A stretch of DNA of 64,000 bases from Avena insularis (lineage: Eukaryota > Streptophyta > Magnoliopsida > Poales > Poaceae), in the NCBI GenBank assembly GCA_023614405.1, contig CM042688.1, positions 442,298,028 through 442,362,027 on the forward strand. The letters run 5' to 3'. Positions 1 through 11,400 of the stretch are shown here, one piece after another (within the stretch, counting starts at the first letter, position 1; each line of letters starts with the position of its first letter). The notes under the pieces were generated by a model. The model worked only from the letters and a program-made list of their open reading frames with translations, was not told the DNA's origin and did not search any database. Both the position numbers and the translations under genes were made by a program.

Positions 1-1123
1 TGCATGTGTATTCCTTTCTTAAACTAGAATCAGAGTCATTGCATGTGTGTTCCTTTCCTAAACCACATGGATCTACCAGAGTCATTGCATGTGTGTTCTT
101 TTCCTAAACCACATGTAGAGTCATTGCATGTGTCTTCCTTTCCTGAACCACCACTAGAGTCATTGCATGTGTGTTCTTTTCCTAAACAACATGAATCCAC
201 CAGTGTCATTGCTTGTGTGTTTTTCCTAAACAACCACTAGAGTCATTGCATGTGTGTTCTTTTCCTAAACCACATGGATCCACCAGAGTCATTTCATATC
301 TGTTCTTTTCCTAGACCACTACCAGAGTCATTGCATAGGTCTTATTTTCCTAAACTACCACTAGAGTCATTGCATGTGTGTTTATTTCCTAAACCACATG
401 GATCCACTAGTGACATTGCATGTGTGTTCCTTTCCAAAACCATATGGATCCACTAGAGTCATTTCATGTGTGTTCCTTTCTTAAACCATGATGATCCACT
501 AGAGTCATTGCATGTGTCTTCGTTTCCTAAGCCACATGGATCCACCAGAGTAATTGCATGTGTGTTCCTTTCCTAAAGCACATGGATCCACCAGAGTCAT
601 TGCATGTGTGTTGCTTTCCTAAAGCACCACCAGAGTCATTGCATGTGTGTTCCTTTGCTAAACCACATTGATCCACCACAGTCATTGCATGTGTGTTATT
701 TCCTAAACTAGATGGATCCACTAGAGTCATTGCATGTATCTTCTTTTCCTAAACCACCACTAGAGTCATTGCATTGCTTTCCTTTCCTAAACCACATGGA
801 TCCACCAGAGTCATTACATGTGTGTTCCTTTCCAAAACCACATGGATCCACCAGAGTTATTGCCTGTGTGTTATTTTCCTAAACCACATGGATCCACTAG
901 AGTCATTTCGTGTGTGTTCTTTTCCTAAACCACATGGATCCACTAGAGTCATTTCGTGTGTGTTCTTTTCCTAAACCATGACCAGAGTCATTGCATGTGT
1001 CTTCTTTTCCTAAACCACCACAAGTCTTGCATGTGTCTTCTTTTCCTAAACCATCACAAGAGTCATTGAATGTGTGTTACTTTCCTAAAACACATGGATC
1101 TACTAGTGACATTACATGTGTGT
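1..1123 (+). repeat. Satellite array, left block (46/39-bp monomers)
   Basis: Head-to-tail monomers built around CATGTGTGTTCCTTTCCTAA followed by ACATGGATCCACCAGAG (46-bp form) or by the same without ATGGATC (39-bp form). The block starts inside the array, so it continues to the left of the window. It is cut at 1123 by element A. After removing element A it joins directly to the satellite at 12700. The first 700 bases match the order of variant monomers at about 13400-14100 and 20250-20950, so it belongs to the same higher-order repeat family. Confidence 0.95.
1119..1123. repeat. Target site duplication of element A, left copy (TGTGT)
   Basis: TGTGT directly precedes the LTR terminus TGTAACT and is repeated at 12695-12699 directly after the other terminus (GATGCTACA). 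Removing the element and one copy restores an ordinary satellite monomer. A 5-bp duplication is the normal Ty3/gypsy integration footprint. Confidence 0.93.
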
Positions 1124-4100
1124 TGTAACTACCTCGGTGAATTACGCTGCTAGTTACAAGCCTGGATGAGCGGAAATGGTTAAAATAGTACGGTGGGGCC
1201 CAAATGCCACTCACAGGTAGACCTTTCGGCCGTCCTAACCATTTCCAAACATCGGGACCAGAACGGGCGGCGTAATCGGCAGGCGAAGGGATCAACTACA
1301 TACACAAATGAGTATGTATGAAGCCACCATACAATGGTTCTCAGAGTCATTCCATCTAAAAGAAATAGAAATATTGCAACGCCATACGGCAAGATCCAAA
1401 TGTCCTAGATAGATATAATAGTTTAGGATATCTCCTCATACATCAAACATCAGAGTATCGGTGAGCGGAAATCAAGATCCGAGTACGGATAAGAAGCAAA
1501 TCGGCATAAGATGCCCCATAAATAAACACATCCCGCCCACAGATCTCACGGATCCCCGTTCCCGGAATCTCTACACCGAATGATCGTTGCCCGCATCGTC
1601 AGTCTCCTCCACCCAGTATCCATCTTGCGAGTTTACCTGTTCATCTGAATCAAACAATTTATCGTGTGAGACCCTAGGGGTACTCAGCAAGTCTTTATGC
1701 CTCTAAAGGGGACACAACCTGGGGTGACGCAATTGTAGCAAAAGATAATACCTAACAATTCTATAGATACTCGCTAACCATCCGCCCAACCAAAGATAGA
1801 CGGATGTCCGTGAATTAATAACAACAGTTATAATAGTAATATTAACAGATCCATACTCCTCCTCGCTTACCAACGAAGAAGCGGACGAACAACCCCCCAT
1901 TCGTTGGCAGTTTTATTATCCATTCCATGAGTGTTGCACTATTTACTAGTCAGGTACTTAGTCAAATTAAAAGCGATACTTTAGTTATACTTGTCTATGA
2001 TCGAGAAACTGTGCTCCAAGTCGTCCATAACCGCGGACACGGCTTTTGAAAGTTTTACCTGAGGGGTGCACAAATAGCAACACACTCGATCAACCTCGGA
2101 AAAACCAAATCAAAACCAACGAGGCGATCACGACAAAGCAATCACAGATTCAGCAATATTTCAGGGGCCACCCCATTAAGCTACCATGACGAAGTTGGCC
2201 GACTCGAGAGACGGACTCAAGGTTTGCGCCAATGGATGTAAACGATGGGAACCCAAAATGTGGTGGGCTTGTCGATCTGGCGAAAACACTCCGCTTTCCT
2301 AAAAGACAATGTGCGACCTGCACAATTTTAAATAAAGCAGTAAAGCATGGCATAAGTACAGGATAGTAATTAAAACCTCAAACTAGTTTGTGGCCCCAAG
2401 AAATAAGAATGAATCAAGCTCTGGCTCAGGGGGGTTCATAAGCCTCCCGGATGTGGATAGCGCGAATATTCAAGGAACAAGAATCAAGTACTCGGGGTCC
2501 TACGGGACACAAGTGAGCCTGAAAACCAAATAGCGAATATGGCTCACCGATGCCACTTTCATTAGTTATCCCATTACTACTCAGGTTAAGTTGTTTAGGT
2601 ACCTCGTTACCCATCAGACACTCACATACCCTACACATGCTGTTCTATGACTCGCATGGCTCAAACAACTCCTGTAGTAATGGCTCATGGGATGGAGGAA
2701 CAAGCTTCGGTGGGGTTTAAAAGTAAAGGCTATGCAATACTTGGGATTCAGTTTAATGCAATCGCGACTCAATGATGCAAGAATAAGATAGAGGCAATAG
2801 GTACTATATGTATGCAAGCATGTGGTAGTGCTTTCCTGGCAGCTCAGTTGAAGCGAGAGAAGGATCTGGGTAGTGCTCCTGGGTCTCTTGATATATCCCC
2901 TGCTCAGCGTCTATTCGAAGAAGAACCAAACAAACAAGGCCAACATAAATAAAGTGCACAAGCATATGAATAAAATGCGACAAGCAAACAATCATGCCAT
3001 GATGAATGATGCACAATTTGCATGGCAATAAAGTAGCATGGCATGGGTGAGGTGTGGAATACAAGAATAAACCATTTTATTGAGTTTTGGCCTCATTTTA
3101 TCCTCATATTAGTTGCTGTACACATTATATTTATATGATGCATGCTGCAAAACAGACAAAGGAATGCATAAACAGAAAGGTCTCGTTGAGCTAATCATTT
3201 TAGACATATTATTTGTTAAATTTGGAGTTATAAAACAAAAGTTATTAATTAATTAAGAAAAAGGGCATTTTATTGTAATTTTTAATTAACTTGGAAAATA
3301 AAGTGTTCAAAATATATTTTGAATGGCATAATTGAATTCCTCATATCTTTCTGATTTCAAAACATATATTATTTGCATTATTTGGATTTATATTTTAAAA
3401 GTTATTAAAAACAGATTTGAAATAATTTGAAAAAGATTTGAATTAAAACAGATCACAGAAATACCTTTGTTACTCAGGTTCAGCTAGCCACAGACGATGA
3501 CAGGTGGGTCCAGAGCTGACTCAGCAGCACAGCGCACAGAAATTCTTCTGCCACCGCGAGCTGAGCTAGCCTCAGAGACAGACAGGTGGGGCCAGAGCAC
3601 TTGCAGGCCCACTCGCGGGCGTGGCCAACGCGTGCTGGACACGTGGGCAAGCCGGGGCGCGGGGGGGGACTGGTCTGTGATGGTCAGGAACTTCCAGGGG
3701 GTTTCCTTGCGAAAGGGCACCAAGGCTGACAGGTGGGCTCGGTGTACCGCGGGTTTAGCCGAAAAAGAGGCAGGGGGTTTTCTGCAAAACGACGCCGCGA
3801 CACTGTTTTTCTTCCTCTCTCTTTGACGAAACTAACGGCGGCACTAGGGCGGTACGGCGAGGCGGAGCATGCCAGGGGGTAGAGAGGCTCACCGCGAGGC
3901 TGCTGGCGGTGTTGGTTCGGGCAGAGGCGCTGGCGATCGTCGATGAAGCAGAAGCCGAGCGGAGCTAGGGTTTCGCTTCGGCCGGCGCTGGCCTAGTGGC
4001 TCTGGTCCTCCTCCTCCTCGACGGCGTGTACAGGACGATGCAGGGGATCCTCCTCGTCCTCCTCGGCCACCTCCACGCCGCGCTCGTCGGCTGGATCGAA

Positions 4101-5409
4101 GGATCGTAGGTGGAGCCGACGGTGTCCGGCGAGAGGGACATGGGGTCGGTGGAGAGGAAGGAGAGGAGCGGCAGGCTCGGGACGGATCTGGGAGGCGGCG
4201 AGGGGTGGTGGGGCAGGGTAGAGGAGAGGGAGGTGCCGTGCGGGAGTGGACGGTGGAAAAGGTGGCTCGGCCACCTTTTCTCCTCCTCCTTCACGTGCTC
4301 GGGTAGGGCTCGGTGGGGCTGGTCCCGGCAGGCAGGGCAGGTAGGGATGGCCAGGGAGGTAGGCTCGGGGTGGGGCATGCATGGTAGAGAGAGAGCTAGA
4401 GGGAGAGAGGGGTAGGCTCGGGTAGATGTTAGGGTTTGGAGAGAGGGGGTATGGCTCGGGTTAGGGCTTGGTACTAGGGTTGGGGTAGCTAGGTGGGCCA
4501 GGGTGAGGAACCAGGTGGGGCCAGCTAGGTAGAGAGAAGAGAGAGAGGGGGGGTGATGTGGTGGCTAGGGTTTGGTTTAGAGGGGGGTATGGGTTTAGAT
4601 TAGGTGGGGGTGTGGTTTAGAGAGGATGGTAAAGAGAGGAGAGATGAGTGTATGGTTTAGGGTTTAGAGAGAGAGATTAGATGGAATGGTTCTCTTTTGA
4701 CAAGATCAAGCATGATCATGACAAGCTCAAGCAAGATATAGTCAAAAGAGAGAAGAGAAGAAAAGGTGGTGATGGCATGGATGGATATGGTGATGGGGTG
4801 TTAGATGCTTGCATGCATCAAGCAAGATCAAGCATAAGGGGTAGAGAGGGATATGGGGAAGATCCACTCAAAGATTCAAATAAAAACCAAAAGGCTAGAA
4901 GAAGGTGGTACTTGCATGGCCCATGCAAAACAATTAATGCCATGCTTAATCTTGTGAAAACAATAATATTTACATGGCATTATTCCTATGCATTCCCAAA
5001 AGTGGGATAAAGCCAAGCAAAAGAATAGTAGAAGTAAAACCATCCTATCTCCCATGAGCTAGATTAAATACCAAAAGAAAAACAAATGCAACTCATGGAT
5101 AATGGAATGGTGGAATTATAAGGTGGTGAAAGAAAAGGTGGTGGAGTGGAATAAAAGATATGCCCCCAACTCAACTTGGGCATTAAACAATATATCAATA
5201 ACCAAATACAATATCAAGAGGCAAATACAATTAACAATGCATAAGAGAGAAGAACCAAAAGACAAAGGGGTTTTATATGATGCTCAAAAGCAAGGTGGCA
5301 TGATGACATGAGCATGATATAATTATGATGCAACAATTATATATTTGAAGTAGCCATTATATTACTAGACCAAGTAGCATTACAATTGTTAGACAATTGG
5401 GATGCTACA
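1124..5409 (-). repeat. Element A 3' LTR (left on the plus strand)
   Basis: Long terminal repeat paired with 8464-12694. It begins at 1124 with TGTAACT and ends at 5409 with GATGCTACA (plus strand). Most of it is nearly identical to its partner (about 2640-3500, 3660-4070 and 4450-5409). It differs by dense 1-3 base indels at about 1138-2640, 3510-3660 and 4075-4440. The middle part (about 3480-4700) is GC- and purine-rich, and the part at 3060-3460 is AT-rich. No gene is seen; open frames such as 3965-4378 reflect base composition. Confidence 0.93.
4383..4680 (-). promoter_or_regulatory. GAGA tracts with telo-box-like motifs in the element A LTR
   Basis: The plus strand has repeated GAGAGAG runs (for example 4385-4395, 4530-4550, 4667-4676) and several TTAGGGTTT or CTAGGGTTT motifs (4429-4437, 4565-4573, about 4657-4665). 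On the element's sense strand these read CTCTCTC and AAACCCTAA. The right LTR repeats the arrangement near 11700-11965. In plants these motif classes recruit GAGA-binding and telo-box-binding factors. Whether they act here is inference. Confidence 0.25.
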
Positions 5410-5421
5410 ACTCTCCCCCAC
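5410..5421 (-). other. Polypurine tract of element A
   Basis: In element sense the sequence is GTGGGGGAGAGT, directly abutting the 3' LTR start TGTAGCATCCC. This is the expected place and composition for the plus-strand primer of an LTR retrotransposon. Confidence 0.85.
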
Positions 5422-5428
5422 TAAACAA

Positions 5429-5447
5429 GAATCTCGCCCCGAGATTC
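5429..5447 (-). other. Hairpin before the polypurine tract, element A
   Basis: Perfect inverted repeat GAATCTCG / CGAGATTC (8-bp arms, 3-base loop), 7 bases from the polypurine tract. Elements B and C have the same arms at the same place. Confidence 0.8.
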
Positions 5448-8209
5448 CTAGGAAAAAGAAAACAACACAAGAAAAGGCAGGTGTTCGGAACGAAGGTGAC
5501 CCTCACGTTCCCAAGTTGATGAACCAACGGAATGGTGCGACCTCTACACCTTGCAAAACTTGCTAGACTTGTTGCGAGTCTTGCGTTTTGCTTGAGAAAC
5601 AACGGTTCGAAGAGTTGAAGGATTGCCGTGATACAAGAAGGATAGGATGGACATAGCTCCGGTTTTCTCAAGAAACATGATAAAAGATTAGAACCACTTG
5701 CGAAAGAAAAGACAAGATGACGTATCATGGATAAAGAAAGACACACCGTTAAGATTAAAGATTTACCGATGCTAGAGAGGACGAAATCTTTGTCTCGCCA
5801 GAAGAAAATAGCTAGATTGGAGAGGTTTTGAACCACTATGACAATGGCATCGTATCTGCTCTCGGATTTGAGAAATGAAGTACGGAAACAATATTGCCTT
5901 CAAACAATAGAGTCCCTTGATATGAACAGAAAGATTTAGTTAGACATCGTCGGATTAGATTCTTGTTGCGCCGGTAAGAACCAAGGATCACGCAATTGAG
6001 GTGCGGATATAACTTCCAGAGACGGATATGAAGCTAGAACATGGTGGAATCCCGAGAAGCAAAGAATCTGGAGGATCAGGAGTTTATTGTAGAGATACTT
6101 ATTGCTTTCTTTAGCCTTGAGGCTAACGCAATAGATTTGCGACTGATGGCCTCAACCATAATTGGCTTTACCACAGAAAAAGAATTGATGAAACAAAGAG
6201 AGAGATAGTTTCCTTTCAACTTGTTTGGGGATGTCGAGCATCGGTAGAAAGACGAGGACCGAAAGGAGTTTGCGTTTGTTTCCACCAGATAACTTAAGAT
6301 TTTGCTCCATCTAGAATAGATAGAACACCAATAAGAGATTATTGATTACTTTCTTCGAGAGAGCACTCCGGTAAAACAAGGACGGAAGTAAAAGTATCAA
6401 GGAGTAAAGGCCACTTCTAACTTCCGTGGAATGAGTGAAATCACATTAATTCACCAATTCAATGTACAAGAGCAAATGATAAGAGTAGTGGTATGGTAGC
6501 TACTCCATCCCGCACTCAAAGCATTACTCCGCACATGAATAAGAAAACCATGCAACCCAACTACCGAAACAGACTGAAGATCTTGACAAGGATAACTCAT
6601 GGAACTCCATTAGAAAACAAGGATAGATGCAACCGATTCGCCTGAATCATAGATAGATAAAGATGATGATGTTGTCGTCATATCATAAGTAACCAGCCAC
6701 CGGAAAGGTATGAAGGAAGATCCCGGAGACAACTGCAAGATTCCACAGATATAGAAAAAGATAGCACCACTTGAACAGAAGGAATACAAGATCTGGAAGG
6801 TCTTCATGGCCTCCGGTGGATTGAGCATAGACGATAGAGCGAGAGGGTTTCAAGAGATACTTAACGAGATAGAGGTGAAAAGAACTCCATGTTGTTCTTG
6901 AAAAGATTGAGAAAGATTTAGCAGTCTTGAGGAGAATCTTTAGCGGAACGACGATGATAACTTGCCAACAAGGAAAACTCCGGATTTGATTGAAGATGGA
7001 AGATGGAATTAACAATGAACTTGCTGATTCCAGAATTGAAGCGATTTATTTAGCAGAAGGACGTGGCCGAGATAGGTGACTTCAAAAAGTCAGAATTCAC
7101 ACTTTGAGAACTTTGCACACAGGCAGTGTTAACAAAGCTTGATAGAAAGAGACACAGATGATCTTCCATGTCCTTCCATTGATATCGAATAGGCAAGCAT
7201 ATTATCAACATATACCACCAAGGATTAACAAGATATTCCCAGAATATCAAGTCCAAAAGGCGAGAGAAACTAACAAATGCTCGAAACACTTTCTGAGCTC
7301 AACGCTCTTAGAAAGATCAATATTAAGAGCACGGGTTCGTGTTGAAGAAGATACACTGGAAGAATAGATTATCTGGTCCTTCGGAAGAAAAAGAGATGTC
7401 ACCTGGTTCACGTTGTCGATTGAATCACCGGTTTCAAAGATAAAGAGATCTAGGATAAGAAACGATGATAGCTCATATCTTAAGCAAAGCTATCAGGAGC
7501 GAAAAGATGCAATTCCCTTGTATCCAGGAGAATTGTGCAGATATGGGGTTCAAAAAGATGTGCAGCATGATGAACAGATGATAGACCGCCATAGTGCCTT
7601 GAGAAACTCCGAATTGCCAAAGATGCTTGAAAATGCATTGATATGATCACGGTGTACTCAAAATCACAGGAGATAACCGTCACCATTTGGAGGATAGAGT
7701 TGATAGCATTTTTCCATATTCCACTCATGATAAGTGTCATATAGCTATGCCGAGAACCCAATTACAATCACCAGCATCGGATCGACACCTGTTATGTAAT
7801 TAGCCCAAGAGAATTGGAGATGAAAAGAAACTCTAAGATTAAGCGCCGGTGACAAAAGAATGAGTTAGCATGGACATGCTGATAAAAGGGAGATAGATAA
7901 TGTTTCACACACGACTGGAAAGGAGTGTGGAAACACAGATGTATCAAAGAAAAAATTTCCGCATTTTTCGGCATTAAAATACCAATAGATGCGCAAAATC
8001 ACTTATCAGGTAGCGATTAGCAACAGATGCTTACACAGAATGTGGAGTTGCTGGAAGGAAGAACACCCTTAAGAAGATGGCACCGGTTAACAAGGAGTCA
8101 GATAGATCGCGCCGGTCTTCAAAAGCCTGACGGTATGGAATGTACCAACAGTTGATAACCAAAGGCAGATGGTGATAACAAATTGGATGCAACAGATAGA
8201 CAAGGAATT

Positions 8210-8229
8210 ACACACACACACACACACAC
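8210..8229. repeat. (AC)10 microsatellite
   Basis: Uninterrupted AC dinucleotide run of about 20 bases in the 5' part of the element A interior. No neighbouring gene. Confidence 0.9.
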
Positions 8230-8449
8230 TTTCTATGGTACTACGGAAACCCAGAACACGTGAACCCTAGTTTGAATTTTAAGAAGAGGATTGAAAACGT
8301 TACACTTCCTTACCGGAAAAGGGTGGTGGGTGGGTAAGAAGAAAAGTGGAAGCAGTCCTACTCTGCTTTTGTTTTTCCCTAGTATACATAGCTACCAAAA
8401 TATTTGCTAGGTGACAACGACCATTTGGCTGAGACAACGAAGGCGGGAT

Positions 8450-8461
8450 GGCTCGATACCA
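8450..8461 (-). other. Primer-binding site of element A (initiator Met tRNA type)
   Basis: In element sense the sequence two bases after the 5' LTR is TGGTATCGAGCC. The usual plant initiator-Met-tRNA primer site is TGGTATCAGAGCC, so this copy lacks one A. It marks the 5' end of the interior and fixes the element's orientation as minus. The missing base may be a real change or a consensus error. Confidence 0.85.
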
Positions 8462-8463
8462 AT

Positions 8464-11400
8464 TGTAACTACCTCGGTGAATTACGCCCTAGTTACAAGC
8501 CTGGATGAGCGGAAATGGTTAAAATAATGCGGTGGGGCCCAAATGCCACTCACAGTAGACCTTTCGGCCGTCTAACCATTTCCAAACATCGGGACAGAGC
8601 AGGCGGCGTAATCGGCGAAGGATCAACTACATACACAAATGAGTATGTATGCAAGCCACCATACAATGGTTCTCGAGTCATTCCATCTAAAAGAAATAGA
8701 ATATTGCAACGCCATACGGCAAGATCCAAATGTCCTAGATAGATATAATAGTTTAGGATATCTCCTCATACATCAAACATCGAGTATCGGTGAGCGGAAA
8801 TCAAGATCCGAGTACGGATAAGAAGCAAATCGGCATAAGATGCCCCATAAATAAACACACCGCCCAGATCTCACGGATCCCGTTCCGGAATCTCTACACC
8901 GAATGATCGTTGCCAACATCGTCGTCTCCTCCACCCAGATCCATCTTGCGAGTTCAACTGCTCATCTGAATCAAACAATTTATCGTGTGAGACCCTAGGG
9001 TACTCAGCAAGTCTTTATGCCTCTAAAGGGACACAACCAGGGTGACGAATTGCAGCAAAAGATAATACCTAACAATTTATAGATACTGCTAACCATCCGC
9101 CCAACCAAAGATGAGCGGATGTCCGTGAATTAATAACAACAGTTATAATAGTAATATTAGATCCATACTCCTCCTCGCCACCAACGAAGAAGCGGACGAA
9201 CAACCCCCATTCGTTGGCGTTTTATTATCCATTCCATGAGTGTTGCACTATTTACTAGTCGGTACTTAGTCAAATTAAAAGCGATACTTTAGTTATACTT
9301 GTCTATGATCGAGCTGTGCTCCAAGTCGTCCATAACCGCGGACACGGCTTTGAAAGTTTTACCTGCGGGTGCACAAATAGCAACACACTCGATCAACCTC
9401 GGAAAAACCAAATCAAAACCCAACGAGGTAGTCACGACAAAGCGATCACGAGGATTCAGCAATATTTTGGGGCCACCCCATTGCTACCGCGATGAAGTTG
9501 GCCGACTCGAGACGGACTCAAGGTTTGCGCCAATGGTCAGAAACGACTGGGAACCGAAAATGTGTCTGGGCTTGTCGACACTGCTAACACTCCGCTTTCC
9601 TAACAGCAGACGACTGCACTGCACAATTTTAAATAAAGCAAGAAGCATGGCATAAGTACAGATAGTAATTAAAACCTCAAACTAGTTTGTGGCCCCAAGA
9701 AATAAGAATGAATCAAGCTCGCTCGGGGGTTCATAAGCCTCCGGATGTGGATAGCGAATATTCAAGGAACAGGAATCAAGTACTCGGGGTCCTACGGGAC
9801 ACAAGTGAGCCTGAAAACCAAATAGCGAATATGGCTCACCGATGCCACTTTCATTAGTTATCCCATTACTACTCAGGTTAAGTTGTGTAGGTACCTCGTT
9901 ACCCATCAGACACTCACATACCCTACACATGCTGTTCTACGACTCGCATGGCTCAAACAACTCATGTAGTAATGGCTCATGGGATGGAGGAACAAGCTTC
10001 GGTGGGGTTTAAAAGTAAAGGCTATGCAATACTTGGGATTCAGTTTAATGCAATCGCGACTCAATGATGCAAGAATAAGATAGAGGCAATAGGTACTATA
10101 TGTATGCAAGCATGTGGTAGTGCTTGCCTGGCAGCTCAGTTGAAGCGAGAGAAGGATCTGGGTAGTGCTCCTGGGTCTCTTGATATATCCCCTGCTCAGC
10201 GTCTATTCGAAGAAGAACCAAACAAACAAGGCCAACATAAATAAAGTGCACAAGCATATGAATAAAATGCGACAAGCAAACAATCATGCCATGATGAATG
10301 ATGCACAATTTGCATGGCAATAAAGTAGCATGGCATGGGTGAGGTGTGGAATACAATAATAAACCATTTTATTGAGTTTTGGCCTCATTTTATCCTCATA
10401 TTAGTTGCTGTACACATTATATTTATATGATGCATGCTGCAAAACAGACAAAGGAATGCATAAACAGAAAGGTATCGTCGAGCTAATCATTTTAGACATA
10501 TTATTTGTTAAATTTGGAGTTATAAAACAAAAGTTATTAATTAATTAAGAAAAAGGGCATTTTATTGTAATTTTAATTAACTTGGAAAATAAAGTGTTCA
10601 AAATATATTTTGAATGGCATAATTGAATTCCTCATATTTTTCTGATTTCAAAACATATATTATTTGCATTATTTGGATTTATATTTTAAAAGTTATTAAA
10701 AACAGATTTGAAATTTGAATTTGAAATAATTTGAAAAAGATTTGAATTAAAACAGATCACAGAAATACCTTTGTTACTCAGGTTCAGCTAGCCACAGACG
10801 ATGACAGGTGGGTCCAGAGCTGACTCAGCAGCCAAGATAGAAATTCTTTCTCGCCACATGGTGAGCTAGCCTCGAGATGACAGATGGGGCGAGACTTGCA
10901 GCCCACTCATGGCGTGCGTGGCCACGTCTTTGAACCGTGGACACGGCAAGCCGCTGGGGACTGGTCTGTGATGGTCAGGAACTTCCAGGGGGTTTCCTTG
11001 CGAAAGGGCACCGAGGCTGACAGGTGGGCTCGGTGTACCGCGGGTTTAGCCGAAAATGAGGCAGGGGGTTTTCTGCAAAACGACGCCGCGACACTGTTTT
11101 TCTTCCTCTCTCTCTGACGAAATTGACGGCGGCACTAGGGCGGTACGGCGAGGCGGAGCATGCCAGGGGGTAGAGAGGCTCACCGCGAGGCTGCTGGCAG
11201 TGTTGGTTCCGGCAGAGGCGCTGGCGATCGTCGATGAAGCAGAAGCCGAGCGGAGCTAGGGTTTCGCTTCGGCCGGCGCTGGCCTGGTGGCTCTGGTCGT
11301 CCTCCTCCTCGACGGCGTGTACAGGACGATGCAGGGGATCCTCCTCGTCCTCCTCGGCCACCTCCACGCCTTTCGTCGGCTGTCAAGGATCAGAGTGGAG

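Larger units (their letters stand above)
5410..8463 (-). other. Element A interior, no recognisable gag-pol
   Basis: This 3.05-kb stretch lies between the two LTRs. The longest frame, 143 codons at 5405-5836 on the minus strand, runs into the LTR and shows no RT, RNase H, integrase, protease or zinc-knuckle motif. Only the last stretch before the polypurine tract (5429-5447) matches the end of gypsy pol regions, as in elements B and C. This suggests a derivative that kept the cis-acting ends and lost or replaced the coding part. A short AC run lies at 8210-8229. Nothing else is recognised. Confidence 0.8.

Noticed and set aside
3965..4378. Open frames in the GC-rich part of element A LTRs (also 11256-11712) and of the element B LTR (17383-17761)
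   Set aside because: Frames are open on both strands, and the two element A LTR copies differ by frame-shifting indels in these regions, so no protein is maintained.
4429..4665. Telomeric repeat tract
   Set aside because: TTAGGGTTT-like motifs are isolated, not tandem; they are better described as telo-box-like motifs in an LTR.
5405..5836. 143-codon minus-strand frame at the end of the element A interior
   Set aside because: It runs past the polypurine tract into the LTR and has no gypsy motif apart from the short terminal match shared by the three elements.
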